From Streptomyces muensis (GTDB taxonomy: Bacteria > Actinomycetota > Actinomycetes > Streptomycetales > Streptomycetaceae), in contig NZ_JAKEIP010000008.1 of the NCBI RefSeq assembly GCF_021474425.1, forward strand, positions 1 to 64,000: DNA of 64,000 bases, read 5' to 3'. The translations under genes and the position numbers were made by a program. The notes beneath the pieces were generated by a model. The model did not search any database. It worked only from the letters and a program-made list of their open reading frames with translations, and was not told the origin of the DNA. This document shows, piece by piece, positions 47,017 through 54,947 of the stretch (position 1 is its first letter; each line of letters opens with the position of its first letter).

Positions 47017-47511
47017 ATGCGTATACGCACCATCGCCACAACCGCCGTCGCGGCCGGCACGCTCGCCGCCCTGTCCGCCGTCCCGGCCCAGGCCACCGAG
47101 TACTCGTCCGCGCTGAAGATCAAGGGCATCCAGTACGACGCGCCCGGCCGCGACTCCAACAACTGCCGCACGGGCAACACCGACGAGGAGTACCTGACGA
47201 TCAAGAACTACTCGTCGAGCACGACGGTCAACCTCAAGGGCTACCTCGTGAAGGACAAGACCGGAAACCGGTTCAAGTTCACCGCCAACCACTACCTCCA
47301 GCCCGGCGACTCGGTGAAGCTGCGGGGCGGCAACGGCACCGACTCCGACGCGCGCAACGTCGTCTACCGCGACAACTGCAACTTCATGTGGAACAACGAC
47401 AGGGACTCGATCTACCTGTACAAGCCCTCGGGCGCCGGGGCGGATTCGCACTCCTACACCAAGAGCGGCAACGACCGGGACGGCAACGGCTACATCACGT
47501 ACCACAACTGA
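47017..47511 (+). CDS. Secreted lamin-tail-domain protein
   Basis: 164 residues with a clear Sec signal peptide (RTIATTAVAAGTLAALSAVPAQA, cut near residue 27). The rest is one immunoglobulin-like lamin tail domain: KIKGIQYDAPG, NTDEEYLTIKNYSSSTTVNL, GDSVKLRGGNG and NNDRDSIYLY. These domains occur on extracellular nucleases and surface proteins; here it stands alone, so a role is unknown. ATG 47017 is preceded by AGGGGGGA. A strong terminator follows. Confidence 0.88.
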   Translation: MRIRTIATTAVAAGTLAALSAVPAQATEYSSALKIKGIQYDAPGRDSNNCRTGNTDEEYLTIKNYSSSTTVNLKGYLVKDKTGNRFKFTANHYLQPGDSVKLRGGNGTDSDARNVVYRDNCNFMWNNDRDSIYLYKPSGAGADSHSYTKSGNDRDGNGYITYHN

Positions 47512-47527
47512 GCGGGCCCACGGCGAC

Positions 47528-47570
47528 GAGCAGGACCCGCCCCAATGCGGATGGTGGGCGGGTCCTGCTC
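47528..47570 (+). terminator. Hairpin terminator after the lamin-tail gene
   Basis: 15-bp perfect stem (GAGCAGGACCCGCCC with GGGCGGGTCCTGCTC) and a 13-nt loop, 16 nt after the stop. Confidence 0.88.
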
Positions 47571-47734
47571 ATCGGGTCATTCTCATGACCGGACGCGACG
47601 CGGACCACGAGTGAGCGACGCCCGGCCGGTGCGGATCGCGCACACCCCGTGTGCGGACCCCCCGCGCCGTCGGCATCCACCTGCGCCGACGATACTGGTA
47701 CGCGTACGTGTGCCCCCGGCCAGCAGATGGACCC

Positions 47735-48811
47735 ATGCCCAGCTCCTCCAGCACCCGCCCCACCGCTCCCGCCTCGGTGTGGCCGGCCCGTGGCCGCCAC
47801 CTCGGGCCCGCCGCCGAAGACGTACTCCGGCTCGGTCTCCAGCAGCTCAAGGACAGCCGGACCATCGACGATTTCATGGAGCTGCCCAAGACCGAGGGGG
47901 CCGGGGAGTCGGCCTTCGAGGCACGCTGGCGTGTCGCGGGGTCGGTGACCGTGCGCGCCCGGCTGACCGTCGAACCCGACTCCGGCGACGGGCAGCAGTG
48001 GACGCTGGTCGCCGAGGCCGAAGCCCCGTGGGATCCGCGCTGGCCGTCGCCGGTCGCCATGTTCTGGCCGCAGGAGCCGGACGCGGGCTGGGACCACGAG
48101 GCGGTCACCGGCCTGCGCCTGACGGACATCAACCCCCTGCCCTCGGACGACAAGGCGGTACGGCGCATACTGCGGGACGCCGCGCGCGACGGCTGGTGCG
48201 TCCACGTCGTCGTCCACGAGGCCATGACCACCGACGAGCGCGGCCGGGTGCCGCTGGCCGGGATGCTGCCGCCGGGTCTGCGGCACCGGGTGGTCGAGCA
48301 TCGCGCCGCGCCGAGCCAACTGCGCGTCGTGAACTGGGCGTTGCGGGAGTTCGGGGTGGAGGTGCCGCGTGGCGGGGCCGTGGTGCTGCCCGGGGCTCCG
48401 GTGCCGCCGGACTACGACGCGGACGACTTCGCCGTACGCAGTGTCTTCCTGGACGGCTCCGAGCCGGCCGAGCTCATCCACGCCGTGACCCGGTACGCGG
48501 CGTTGCCGCGCCCGTTGCCGGACGGCGCCGAGGAGGCCGTCACCGCGCTGCGTGAGGACTGGCGGCTGCTGACCCTGGAGGAGGAACTCGACCGGGAACG
48601 CAAGCTCGTGGCGATGTACGCCGAGGCGCTCGAAGCGATGACGAAGTCCCGCGACCTGTACCGGGAGGCCGCCGAGCAGGCGCACGCTGCGCTGGCCGCC
48701 TACCGCGAGTCCGGCGACGCCGCACCCGACGCCCGGCCCCAGCCGCCCGCCTCCCCCACGGCGTCCCCGCTCCAGCAGCTGACCCGGACCTTCCGCCTCA
48801 AGGGTCGTTAG
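47735..48811 (+). CDS. Hypothetical protein, 358 aa, C-terminal coiled coil
   Basis: Not recognised. The N-terminal two thirds look like a folded domain (LQQLKDSRTIDDFMELPKT, MFWPQEPDAGWDHEAVTGLR, LRHRVVEHRAAPSQLRVVNW). Residues about 270-335 form an acidic-basic coiled coil (LRLLTLEEELDRERKLVAMY type, then EALEAMTKSRDLYREAAEQA), ending in a Pro/Ala-rich tail. There is no signal peptide. ATG 47735 is the most likely start; the 28 upstream in-frame residues are Arg-rich. A short hairpin at 48822-48840 may end it. Confidence 0.75.
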   Translation: MPSSSSTRPTAPASVWPARGRHLGPAAEDVLRLGLQQLKDSRTIDDFMELPKTEGAGESAFEARWRVAGSVTVRARLTVEPDSGDGQQWTLVAEAEAPWDPRWPSPVAMFWPQEPDAGWDHEAVTGLRLTDINPLPSDDKAVRRILRDAARDGWCVHVVVHEAMTTDERGRVPLAGMLPPGLRHRVVEHRAAPSQLRVVNWALREFGVEVPRGGAVVLPGAPVPPDYDADDFAVRSVFLDGSEPAELIHAVTRYAALPRPLPDGAEEAVTALREDWRLLTLEEELDRERKLVAMYAEALEAMTKSRDLYREAAEQAHAALAAYRESGDAAPDARPQPPASPTASPLQQLTRTFRLKGR

Positions 48812-48821
48812 CCCCGGCCCG

Positions 48822-48840
48822 GGCGGCACCGCGTGCCGCC
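48822..48840 (+). terminator. Short hairpin after the 358-aa gene
   Basis: 8-bp stem GGCGGCAC/GTGCCGCC with a 3-nt loop, 10 nt past the stop. Weaker than the other terminators. The remaining gap to 49088 shows no gene I can support. Confidence 0.35.
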
Positions 48841-49088
48841 GGAGCGGGCGTAGCAGGGCTGCGACGGATCCGTGGGCGGGGCGTACTGCGACGGGCGGGC
48901 TCGCTTCGGAGCGCGGGTGGACGGGCCGTGCGCCGGCCCGAGCAGGTGACCGGGCCGATTGTGCGTCTTCCGTCCTGACGAGTGATGGTGTGCGGCCGAG
49001 TGACGGCCGCCGTGCAATGCACCGGCCGCGAGGGGGAATCCGACCGGCAGGTGCGCATCGGTGCGCGCCGTCGGCAGGAGGAGGGTCC

Positions 49089-49385
49089 GTGGGGTCGACC
49101 ACCGAGGTGATCGTCGTCGCCGTGGTCCTGGCGGCCGTGGTGCTCGCCGTGGCCGTCCGGTTGCTGGTGCGGCTCGTGCGGACCCGGCGCCTGATGCGGC
49201 GCGCGGGGCTGCCGACCGGGCCGCGCTGGGTGTTCTGGGGTGCCGTCCTGTACTTCGTACTGCCCGCCGATCTGGTGCCGGATCCGGTGTATCTGGACGA
49301 CATCGGCGTGCTCTTGCTGGCACTGCGTACCCTGCGCCGCTCTCCCGAGGCGGGACCGCCGGACGCCGCTGGTTACAGAAAGTAA
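49089..49385 (+). CDS. DUF1232 (YkvA-type) membrane protein
   Basis: 98 residues. One hydrophobic helix (EVIVVAVVLAAVVLAVAVRL) is followed by the DUF1232 core, YFVLPADLVPDPVYLDDIGV then LLLALRTL, with its conserved D-P-D/D-D pattern. The function is unknown. The start is GTG 49089 behind a strong AGGAGGAGGG; the longer ORF from 48990 is Arg-rich shadow. It lies upstream of the graspetide genes, but a 117-bp gap makes linkage uncertain. Confidence 0.8.
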   Translation: MGSTTEVIVVAVVLAAVVLAVAVRLLVRLVRTRRLMRRAGLPTGPRWVFWGAVLYFVLPADLVPDPVYLDDIGVLLLALRTLRRSPEAGPPDAAGYRK

Positions 49386-49502
49386 GGAAACCAACCACTC
49401 GTTCGATTCGTTTAAGTAAGAGGAGCCCAAACGCGTCGGCGCGCTGAGTGACGCCACTGGGTGACCAGGCTCGATCGGAGCAGCACCTGTGAGGGAGAGA
49501 CG

Positions 49503-49694
49503 ATGCAACCGTTCGCGCTCAACTATGCACGGCCGGCAGCGGAGTTGGAGGTCACCGCTGCGTACGTCTACGACTCCGGTCTGCAGTTGAACGTGCTGCG
49601 TGACGGGCGGATAGCCGCCCGTGATCACGCGCTCTTGCGGGAGTTGGGAACCACGACGTCCACGGCGGGCTCGAAGACCCACTTCGACGACTGA
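49503..49694 (+). CDS. Graspetide precursor peptide (ATP-grasp RiPP)
   Basis: 63-residue precursor. The leader opens MQPFALNYARP, the PF-x-L-x-Y-x-RP motif of ATP-grasp-modified RiPP precursors, and the core is the last 14 residues GTTTSTAGSKTHFDD with Thr/Ser donors at 50-54, 57 and 59 and two acidic acceptors Asp62 and Asp63. The maturase should join side chains of Thr/Ser and Asp by ester bonds. The start has GAGGGAGAG upstream. The ATP-grasp gene starts 16 bp downstream, so it is an operon. Confidence 0.88.
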   Translation: MQPFALNYARPAAELEVTAAYVYDSGLQLNVLRDGRIAARDHALLRELGTTTSTAGSKTHFDD

Positions 49695-49710
49695 ACGCAG
49701 GTCGCCGACG

Positions 49711-50685
49711 ATGACCGTCTTGATTGTGACCAACGAAGAGGACGTGACGGCGGACATGGTGGTCGTGCACCTGAACGCGTCCGGTGTCCCGGTGGTCCGA
49801 CTCGATCCCGCCGACCTGACCGGCGGGGTCGCCCTGTCGGGCGAGTTCGTGCACGGTGCCTTCCGTGGCCATCTGTCGTCCGCCGGACGCCTGGTGAGCA
49901 TCAACGGGCTGCGGTCGATATGGACGCGCAGGCCCGGAGCCGCGGCGGCGCGCGCGGCCGCGCCGTCGGCCTGGCTGACGGAGGAGGCAGGGCAAGCGCT
50001 GTACGGCATGCTGCGCGGCACTGACGTGCGCTGGATGAACCACCCGGACGCGGCCGGCCGGGCGCGTTACAAACCGTGGCAGCTGCGGCTGGCCCAGCGC
50101 TGCGGCCTGCCCGTTCCGGCCACGTTGATCACGACGTTCCCGCAGGCGGCCCGCGAGTTCGCCGCGCGCTTTCCGGATCTGGTGGTCAAGCCGGTCTCCG
50201 GCGCCCACCCGCAGGATCCGCCCCGCGCGGTGCCGACCAGCAGAGTGGCCCCGGACGCGGACTTCTCCGCCGTCGCCTTCGGGCCCACCCTGCTGCAACG
50301 CCGTGTCGTCAAGCGGGCCGACATCCGGCTCACCGTGGTGGGCGAGCGGTTGCTGGCCGCCGCCAAGGTGGCCGACGCGGAGGCCGAGGTGGACGTCCGC
50401 TTCGCCGCGTCCGACGCGCCCTGGCGTCCCGTCGAGGTCGCGCCGCGCGTCGCCGAGGCGGTCCGCGCCTATATGCGGGAGGCCGAACTCGCCTACGGCG
50501 CCTTCGACTTCGTCGAGGACGCCGACGGCACGTGGTGGTTCCTGGAGTGCAACCAGTCCGGGCAGTTCGGGTTCATCGAGGTGGACACGGGCCAGCCGAT
50601 ATCGCTGAGCATCGCCGAGTGGCTCGCCCGGCCCGCCACCGGGGAGCAGCCGCACGCCAACGGGGCGAGCGCGAAGGTTCCCTGA
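49711..50685 (+). CDS. ATP-grasp graspetide maturase (MvdD-like, SAV_5884 type)
   Basis: 324-residue ATP-grasp ligase. The N-terminal Rossmann-like part (MTVLIVTNEEDVTADMVV) contains SIWTRRPGA, the W-x-RR element of peptide maturases. The ATP-grasp part has YKPWQLRLAQRCGLPVPAT, the Lys in LVVKPVSG, and the metal-binding Glu/Asn end WWFLECNQSGQFGFIE. MvdD-type enzymes make ester links between precursor Thr/Ser and Asp/Glu, guided by the leader. ATG 49711 was chosen over the Arg-rich upstream frame. Confidence 0.92.
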   Translation: MTVLIVTNEEDVTADMVVVHLNASGVPVVRLDPADLTGGVALSGEFVHGAFRGHLSSAGRLVSINGLRSIWTRRPGAAAARAAAPSAWLTEEAGQALYGMLRGTDVRWMNHPDAAGRARYKPWQLRLAQRCGLPVPATLITTFPQAAREFAARFPDLVVKPVSGAHPQDPPRAVPTSRVAPDADFSAVAFGPTLLQRRVVKRADIRLTVVGERLLAAAKVADAEAEVDVRFAASDAPWRPVEVAPRVAEAVRAYMREAELAYGAFDFVEDADGTWWFLECNQSGQFGFIEVDTGQPISLSIAEWLARPATGEQPHANGASAKVP

Positions 50686-50701
50686 CCGAGGTCGCGGCCC
50701 T

Positions 50702-50932
50702 CTAGGGCCCGGGCGGCAGGGCGCTGCGCTGCCAAGTCGGGGCCGGTGGTGTCGGGCGTCCGGGGGCCGGTGCGGGGCCTCCGGGCTGCAGCAGCGACTG
50801 CCGGGACTGAAGCAGGGGCTGCATGGCGAACTCGACTTCCCTGCTGACGCGTTCGGCCTCCCTGCGCACCTGGAGGGGGATGTCGCCGCGCTCGGCGATG
50901 AGCCGGTCGTAAATGGGGGAATCCTGGAACAC
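50702..50932 (-). CDS. Small hypothetical protein, 76 aa
   Basis: It reads MFQDSPIYDRLIAERGDIPL then QVRREAERVSREVEFAMQP from GTG 50932, an amphipathic helical head followed by a Pro/Gln-rich tail. I do not recognise the family. It is convergent with the graspetide maturase, stops 16 bp apart, so it is not co-transcribed. There is no obvious ribosome-binding site closer than AAAGGCG 13 nt upstream. Confidence 0.55.
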   Translation of the reverse strand: MFQDSPIYDRLIAERGDIPLQVRREAERVSREVEFAMQPLLQSRQSLLQPGGPAPAPGRPTPPAPTWQRSALPPGP

Positions 50933-51089
50933 CCGTCAACGCGCCTTTCATGTCGTGGCCCTGTGTGCATTTGGGCACGGCTGTCGAGTCTAGGCGCCGA
51001 CGCACACTGAAGTACGAATTCTGCCAGAGCGCTTGACGGCCGCCGCACGGGCACTACGGCATCGTCGGTGCACCGCCCCACCCGCCGGT

Positions 51090-51551
51090 TCAGGCACCCG
51101 TCGTCGAGCCGGGCCGGACGATCATCAGGACGGTGACGGTCGCCCACAGCAGGTTGAAGATGCCGGTGAACATGGCGAGTCGTACCGTCGCCGTGTGCTC
51201 GACGGTCTTCTCGGCGCCCAGTTGCTCCAGGAGTTCCTCCTGGCGGGGCAGGACGAAGGCGATCAGGATGCCGGCGGCCGCGGCGGTGAGGGCGATGGAC
51301 GTGATGAGCCAGCCGCTGCCGAGCACGCCCATCGCCAGGGCGGTCGCCAGACCGAGGACGGGCACCGACACCCCGATGGCGGCGTAGACGCGGCAGATGC
51401 GGTGCAGCAACTGGACGGTGCCGACCGCCACGGCCCCGTCGGTCGCCGGGACGCGGCGCGCGGCCGGCGGGAACATGCTGGCCGCGACGGTGACGGGGCC
51501 GACGGCGACGATGGCGGCCAGGACGTGAAGGGTGAGGAGGATCTTGGTCAC
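51090..51551 (-). CDS. Integral membrane protein, DUF2269-like
   Basis: 153 residues with four hydrophobic helices (LLTLHVLAAIVAVGPVTVAA, AAIGVSVPVLGLATALAMGV, ITSIALTAAAAGILIAFVLP, FNLLWATVTVLMIV). The pattern LHVLAAIVAVGPV is typical of DUF2269-type proteins. Start GTG 51551 was chosen over GTG 51560 because a TAGCGT -10 box ends 7 nt before it, indicating a leaderless mRNA. Divergent from the AraC-type regulator. Confidence 0.78.
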   Translation of the reverse strand: MTKILLTLHVLAAIVAVGPVTVAASMFPPAARRVPATDGAVAVGTVQLLHRICRVYAAIGVSVPVLGLATALAMGVLGSGWLITSIALTAAAAGILIAFVLPRQEELLEQLGAEKTVEHTATVRLAMFTGIFNLLWATVTVLMIVRPGSTTGA

Positions 51552-51708
51552 CGGCCCCACGCTAGGGACCGTACGGGTGATCGGACAGAGGCAGAAACGA
51601 CAGCTTCCAACGGGTTCCCGCCAATGCAGTCTGAGCGCTTTCTCCTCGCATGCTGCTCACATGACCTGGCCTTATAGCGCTGGCGGGAATCCACCTAGGG
51701 TGTCCCTC

Positions 51709-52674
51709 ATGCACACCGTGGCGATCCTGGTTCTCGACAACGTGGTGCCCTTCGACATGGCGGCGCCCTTCCAGATGTTCAGCTGGACCCGGCTGCCCGA
51801 CGGACGCCGCCCCTATCGGGTCCGGCTGTGCGCCGAGTCGCCGGAGGTGCCCACGGAGGGCTTCGCGCTGCGTATCGACCGGGGGCTGGACGGGCTGGAG
51901 GACGCGGACACGATCATCGTGCCGGGCTGCGACGACACCGGGCCGCCCTCCCCTCGGGTGGTGGCGGCCCTGCGGGAGGCGGCGCGGGCCGGCACCCGGA
52001 TCGCGTCCGTGTGCGTGGGCGCCTTCGTCCTGGCCGAGGCCGGACTGCTCGACGGGCTGCGCGCCACCACCCACTGGATGGCCACCGACGATCTGGCGCG
52101 GCGCTTCCCGGACGTCCGAGTCGAGCCGGACGTGCTGTACGTCGACAACGGCGGGATCCTCACCTCCGCCGGGGCCGCCGCGGGCCTGGACATGTGCCTG
52201 CACATGATCCGGCGCGACCTGGGCTCGGCGGTGGCCGCGCACACCGCGCGCATGTCCGTCGTACCGCTGGAACGGGAGGGCGGACAGGCGCAGTTCATCG
52301 TGCACGAGCACCCGCCGGTGCCCCGGGGTTCGGCCCTCGAACCCCTGCTGGAGTGGATCGAGGACAATCTGGCCGGGGAGATCACCCTGGGGGCGATGGC
52401 GGGACGCTCGGGCATGAGCGAGCGCACCTTCAGCCGCCGGTTCCGTGAGCAGACCGGCACCACACCCTTGCAATGGCTGCTGCGGGCGCGTGTGCGGCGG
52501 GCCCAGTATCTGCTGGAGAACAGCGACCACCCGATCGAACGCATCGCACGCCAGGCCGGGTTCGGGTCACCTACGGCGTTCCGTGAGCGCTTCCGCCGGG
52601 TGGTCGGCACCACGCCGCACGCCTATCGCGCCGCGTTCCAGGGGAAGAAAGCGCCTTCAGTCACGGTGGGATAA
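51709..52674 (+). CDS. AraC-family regulator with DJ-1/PfpI domain (GlxA/FtrA type)
   Basis: 321 residues. The N-terminal DJ-1/GATase1-like domain (about 1-175) contains VCVGAFVLAEAGLLDG, where the nucleophile-elbow Cys is followed by V, and the C-terminal AraC double HTH spans about 215-315 (SGMSERTFSRRFREQTGTTP, IERIARQAGFGSPTAFRERF). Regulators of this type sense small molecules and often control a divergent gene, here the DUF2269-like one. TAGGGT at 51696-51701 lies 7 nt before the ATG, so the transcript may be leaderless. Confidence 0.9.
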   Translation: MHTVAILVLDNVVPFDMAAPFQMFSWTRLPDGRRPYRVRLCAESPEVPTEGFALRIDRGLDGLEDADTIIVPGCDDTGPPSPRVVAALREAARAGTRIASVCVGAFVLAEAGLLDGLRATTHWMATDDLARRFPDVRVEPDVLYVDNGGILTSAGAAAGLDMCLHMIRRDLGSAVAAHTARMSVVPLEREGGQAQFIVHEHPPVPRGSALEPLLEWIEDNLAGEITLGAMAGRSGMSERTFSRRFREQTGTTPLQWLLRARVRRAQYLLENSDHPIERIARQAGFGSPTAFRERFRRVVGTTPHAYRAAFQGKKAPSVTVG

Positions 52675-52696
52675 ATCACCCGAGTCCACACGGGCC

Positions 52697-52719
52697 GTTA
52701 GCAGTTGGACAAGGGGTAT
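52697..52719 (+). promoter_or_regulatory. SigB-type promoter
   Basis: GTT-A-type -35 followed by N14 and GGGTAT, an exact -10 match to the SigB-family pattern, 28 bp before the small membrane protein's start. It links this gene to the stress sigma factors in the same window. Confidence 0.6.
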
Positions 52720-52747
52720 CGATCCTCCCCAAGGACGGTGTACGCCC

Positions 52748-53095
52748 ATGAACTGCTCCAGCCGTTTCCTCTGCGCCCTCTACATCGCCACGAGCGCGGG
52801 GCTCGCCTGGACCACGGTCCTCGAAGTCCGCTACGGCCCCGCGTGGGCCGCCTGTCTGTTCGCCGCCGCCAGTCTGGTGCCGGTCATCGCCGTCGTACGG
52901 GAGACCGTGATCGGCGAACAGCGGCGCTGGCTGCTGGAGTTGGCCGCGCGGGCGGGACGCGGGGGCGACGCCGCCGAGGCGATCGTCCGTGCGGAGATCG
53001 ACTCCGCGTGCTGCGAACGCTGGTGGACGAGCCTCGGCAGCGAGCACGACGTGACCTGCCGACACGGGATGCCCCGAAGCAGCAGCGCCGCGTGA
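52748..53095 (+). CDS. Small membrane protein, 115 aa
   Basis: Two hydrophobic segments (FLCALYIATSAGLAWTTVL, WAACLFAAASLVPVIAVV) followed by a soluble tail rich in Cys/Glu (EIDSACCERWW, VTCRHGMP). Unknown family. The start ATG 52748 has AAGGACGG upstream. The SigB-like promoter just before it suggests stress induction. It ends convergent with the NmrA-like gene. Confidence 0.78.
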   Translation: MNCSSRFLCALYIATSAGLAWTTVLEVRYGPAWAACLFAAASLVPVIAVVRETVIGEQRRWLLELAARAGRGGDAAEAIVRAEIDSACCERWWTSLGSEHDVTCRHGMPRSSSAA

Positions 53096-53184
53096 GCGTC
53101 ACCACCCGCCTCGGGCCTCCGCTGGGCGCTGTCATGGCGGCGGACCGGTAGGCCCTGCCGCCACCCGGGACGACATGCACACGG

Positions 53185-54042
53185 CTACGACGTGGCTTCG
53201 CGCGGCTGGGCCACGAAGGCGTCCGTGTGCTCCGCGGCCCACTGGCCGAAGGTGCGGGCCGGACGGCCGGTGACCTTCTCCACGGTGTCCACGACCGTAC
53301 GGCCCACCTCCGGGGTGTTGCCGTACGCCTCCAGCAGGAAGCCGATCACGTCCTCCGGGTGGCCCGCCGCCCGCCACTGGGCGACGGCCTGTTCCTCGGT
53401 CAGCTCGACCAGGGCGATCTCCCGTCCGCGCGCGGCGGCCATGGCGGCCACCTTGTCGGTGACGGTGAGCAGTTCGGGTCCGGTGATCACGTACTCCTGT
53501 CCCCCGTGCCCCTCCTCGGTGAGCGCGACCGCGGCCACGGCCCCGATGTCGCCCTCGTGGACCATGGCGCTCAGCCGCGAGACGAACGGCTCGCGGACCT
53601 CGCCCGAGGTCACGATCCCGTCGGCCCACTCCAGGGCGTTGCCCATGAACTCGACCGGCATGAGGACGGTCCAGTCCACACCGTCGTCCGCCCGCACGGC
53701 GTCCTCCAGCAAGGACGGTCCGCCGCCGTGCAGCACGGTGACCCGCCGGACACCGGCGGCGCGGGCGAGCTCCAGGATGCGCGGGCCGGTCTCCAGCGGG
53801 GCGAAGTAGGCCCCGCCGAAGGTGATCAGATGGAGCCCGCTCACGCCGTCCAGAGCCGGGATCAGGGTCGCGGGTTCGGTCAGGTCGCCCTGGACGACCT
53901 CGACCCCGGCCGGGAAGTCGGCCCTCGCGGCATCCCGGGTGAGCGCGCGGACCGCGTGGCCGCGGGCGAGGAGTTCGGCGACGACCTGGCGGCCGACGGT
54001 TCCGGTGGCACCGGTGACAAGGATCTTCTGCGTCTGAGTCAT
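53185..54042 (-). CDS. NmrA-like NAD(P)-binding protein
   Basis: 285-residue short atypical reductase fold. It begins ILVTGATGTVGRQVVAELLA with the dinucleotide glycine motif, then RALTRDAARADFPAGV and VTVLHGGGPSL. NmrA-family members include quinone oxidoreductases and redox sensors; there is no Tyr-x3-Lys catalytic pair. ATG 54042 was chosen, with TACGGT six bases upstream (possible leaderless start). The substrate is unknown. Confidence 0.85.
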   Translation of the reverse strand: MTQTQKILVTGATGTVGRQVVAELLARGHAVRALTRDAARADFPAGVEVVQGDLTEPATLIPALDGVSGLHLITFGGAYFAPLETGPRILELARAAGVRRVTVLHGGGPSLLEDAVRADDGVDWTVLMPVEFMGNALEWADGIVTSGEVREPFVSRLSAMVHEGDIGAVAAVALTEEGHGGQEYVITGPELLTVTDKVAAMAAARGREIALVELTEEQAVAQWRAAGHPEDVIGFLLEAYGNTPEVGRTVVDTVEKVTGRPARTFGQWAAEHTDAFVAQPREATS

Positions 54043-54098
54043 GGAACGACCGTAGGGAGGCTTGCGGTCAGCTTCTGTCCGCAAGCCTCAGCGATGCG

Positions 54099-54947
54099 TC
54101 ACTTCACCTCCACCGACAGGTCGTTGTCGACCGTGAAGTAGGGACGCACGGCGCCGCCGCCGACCACGGCCGCGGGGTAGACGAAGACCTCCTTGCGGTC
54201 CGCCACGTCGTCCAGGAGACGACCGATCCGGACCGGAGGCGTTCCCTCTCCGGAGGACACCCGGACGCTGAGGTCCCACACGCGGTCACGGCCGTTGCCG
54301 TCGGCGACCAGCTCCGCGTAGTCCACGACGAAGGAGAACGCCCGCCCGTCGCTCTCGCCCCGCAACTCCACGATCCGCACGGTGCCGTCGCCGCCCCGCA
54401 GACGCAGCCGTACGGCGGCTCCCTCGGCGAGCGAGGTGCCGTGCAGCCGGGCCCGGACCGTCATCGAGCGGTCCGTGACGTCGATGCCCTCGACCTCCGC
54501 GTGCTCGGTGCGCAGCCAGGCCCGCACCGCGAGGTAGCCGTCCTTGGTGACGTACGGGACGCGCACCGCCACCGGTGACGGCCGGTCACGGGTGTGGCCG
54601 TCGACGAGGGCCCGCAGGTCGCGCAGGCCGGGCCGCAGGCGCTGTCGGGGCGCGTCGGGTTCGGCGAGGAGGTAGACGTCCCACCGGCCCTCGGCGAGGG
54701 CGGGCTGCTGTTCCAGGACGGCGAGGAGGCGGCCGTCGTGGGCGGGTCGCAGCTCCAGGAGGTGGACGGTCTTCTCCGGTTGGCCCTTCTTGGGGCGCAG
54801 CCGAAGCAGCAGCCGGGGCGAGCCGGCTTCGTCGGCGGCCGTCGCCGGAAGGCCGAAGACGATCCGGCCGTCCGCGTCGGCCGTGCAGTCGACACGCAGG
54901 TGCGCGCCCCGCGTCGTGTCGGGTCTCGTGTCCGGTTTCGTGTTCAA
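54099..54947 (-). CDS. Hypothetical protein coupled to a glycosyltransferase, 282 aa
   Basis: Beta-rich protein without a signal peptide or membrane helix. It contains two similar-looking beta-sandwich-like parts with repeated RLRLRGGDG and VELRGESDG style strands. Not recognised. The TTG start at 54947 has GGAGGGGAC upstream and its TTGA overlaps the glycosyltransferase stop, so the two are made together. Its role is probably in the same glycopolymer pathway; this is inference. Confidence 0.75.
   Translation of the reverse strand: MNTKPDTRPDTTRGAHLRVDCTADADGRIVFGLPATAADEAGSPRLLLRLRPKKGQPEKTVHLLELRPAHDGRLLAVLEQQPALAEGRWDVYLLAEPDAPRQRLRPGLRDLRALVDGHTRDRPSPVAVRVPYVTKDGYLAVRAWLRTEHAEVEGIDVTDRSMTVRARLHGTSLAEGAAVRLRLRGGDGTVRIVELRGESDGRAFSFVVDYAELVADGNGRDRVWDLSVRVSSGEGTPPVRIGRLLDDVADRKEVFVYPAAVVGGGAVRPYFTVDNDLSVEVK

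Noticed and set aside
47651..47734. Upstream extension of the 358-aa protein
   Set aside because: Arg- and Tyr-rich stretch lacking a start signal; ATG 47735 begins balanced sequence.
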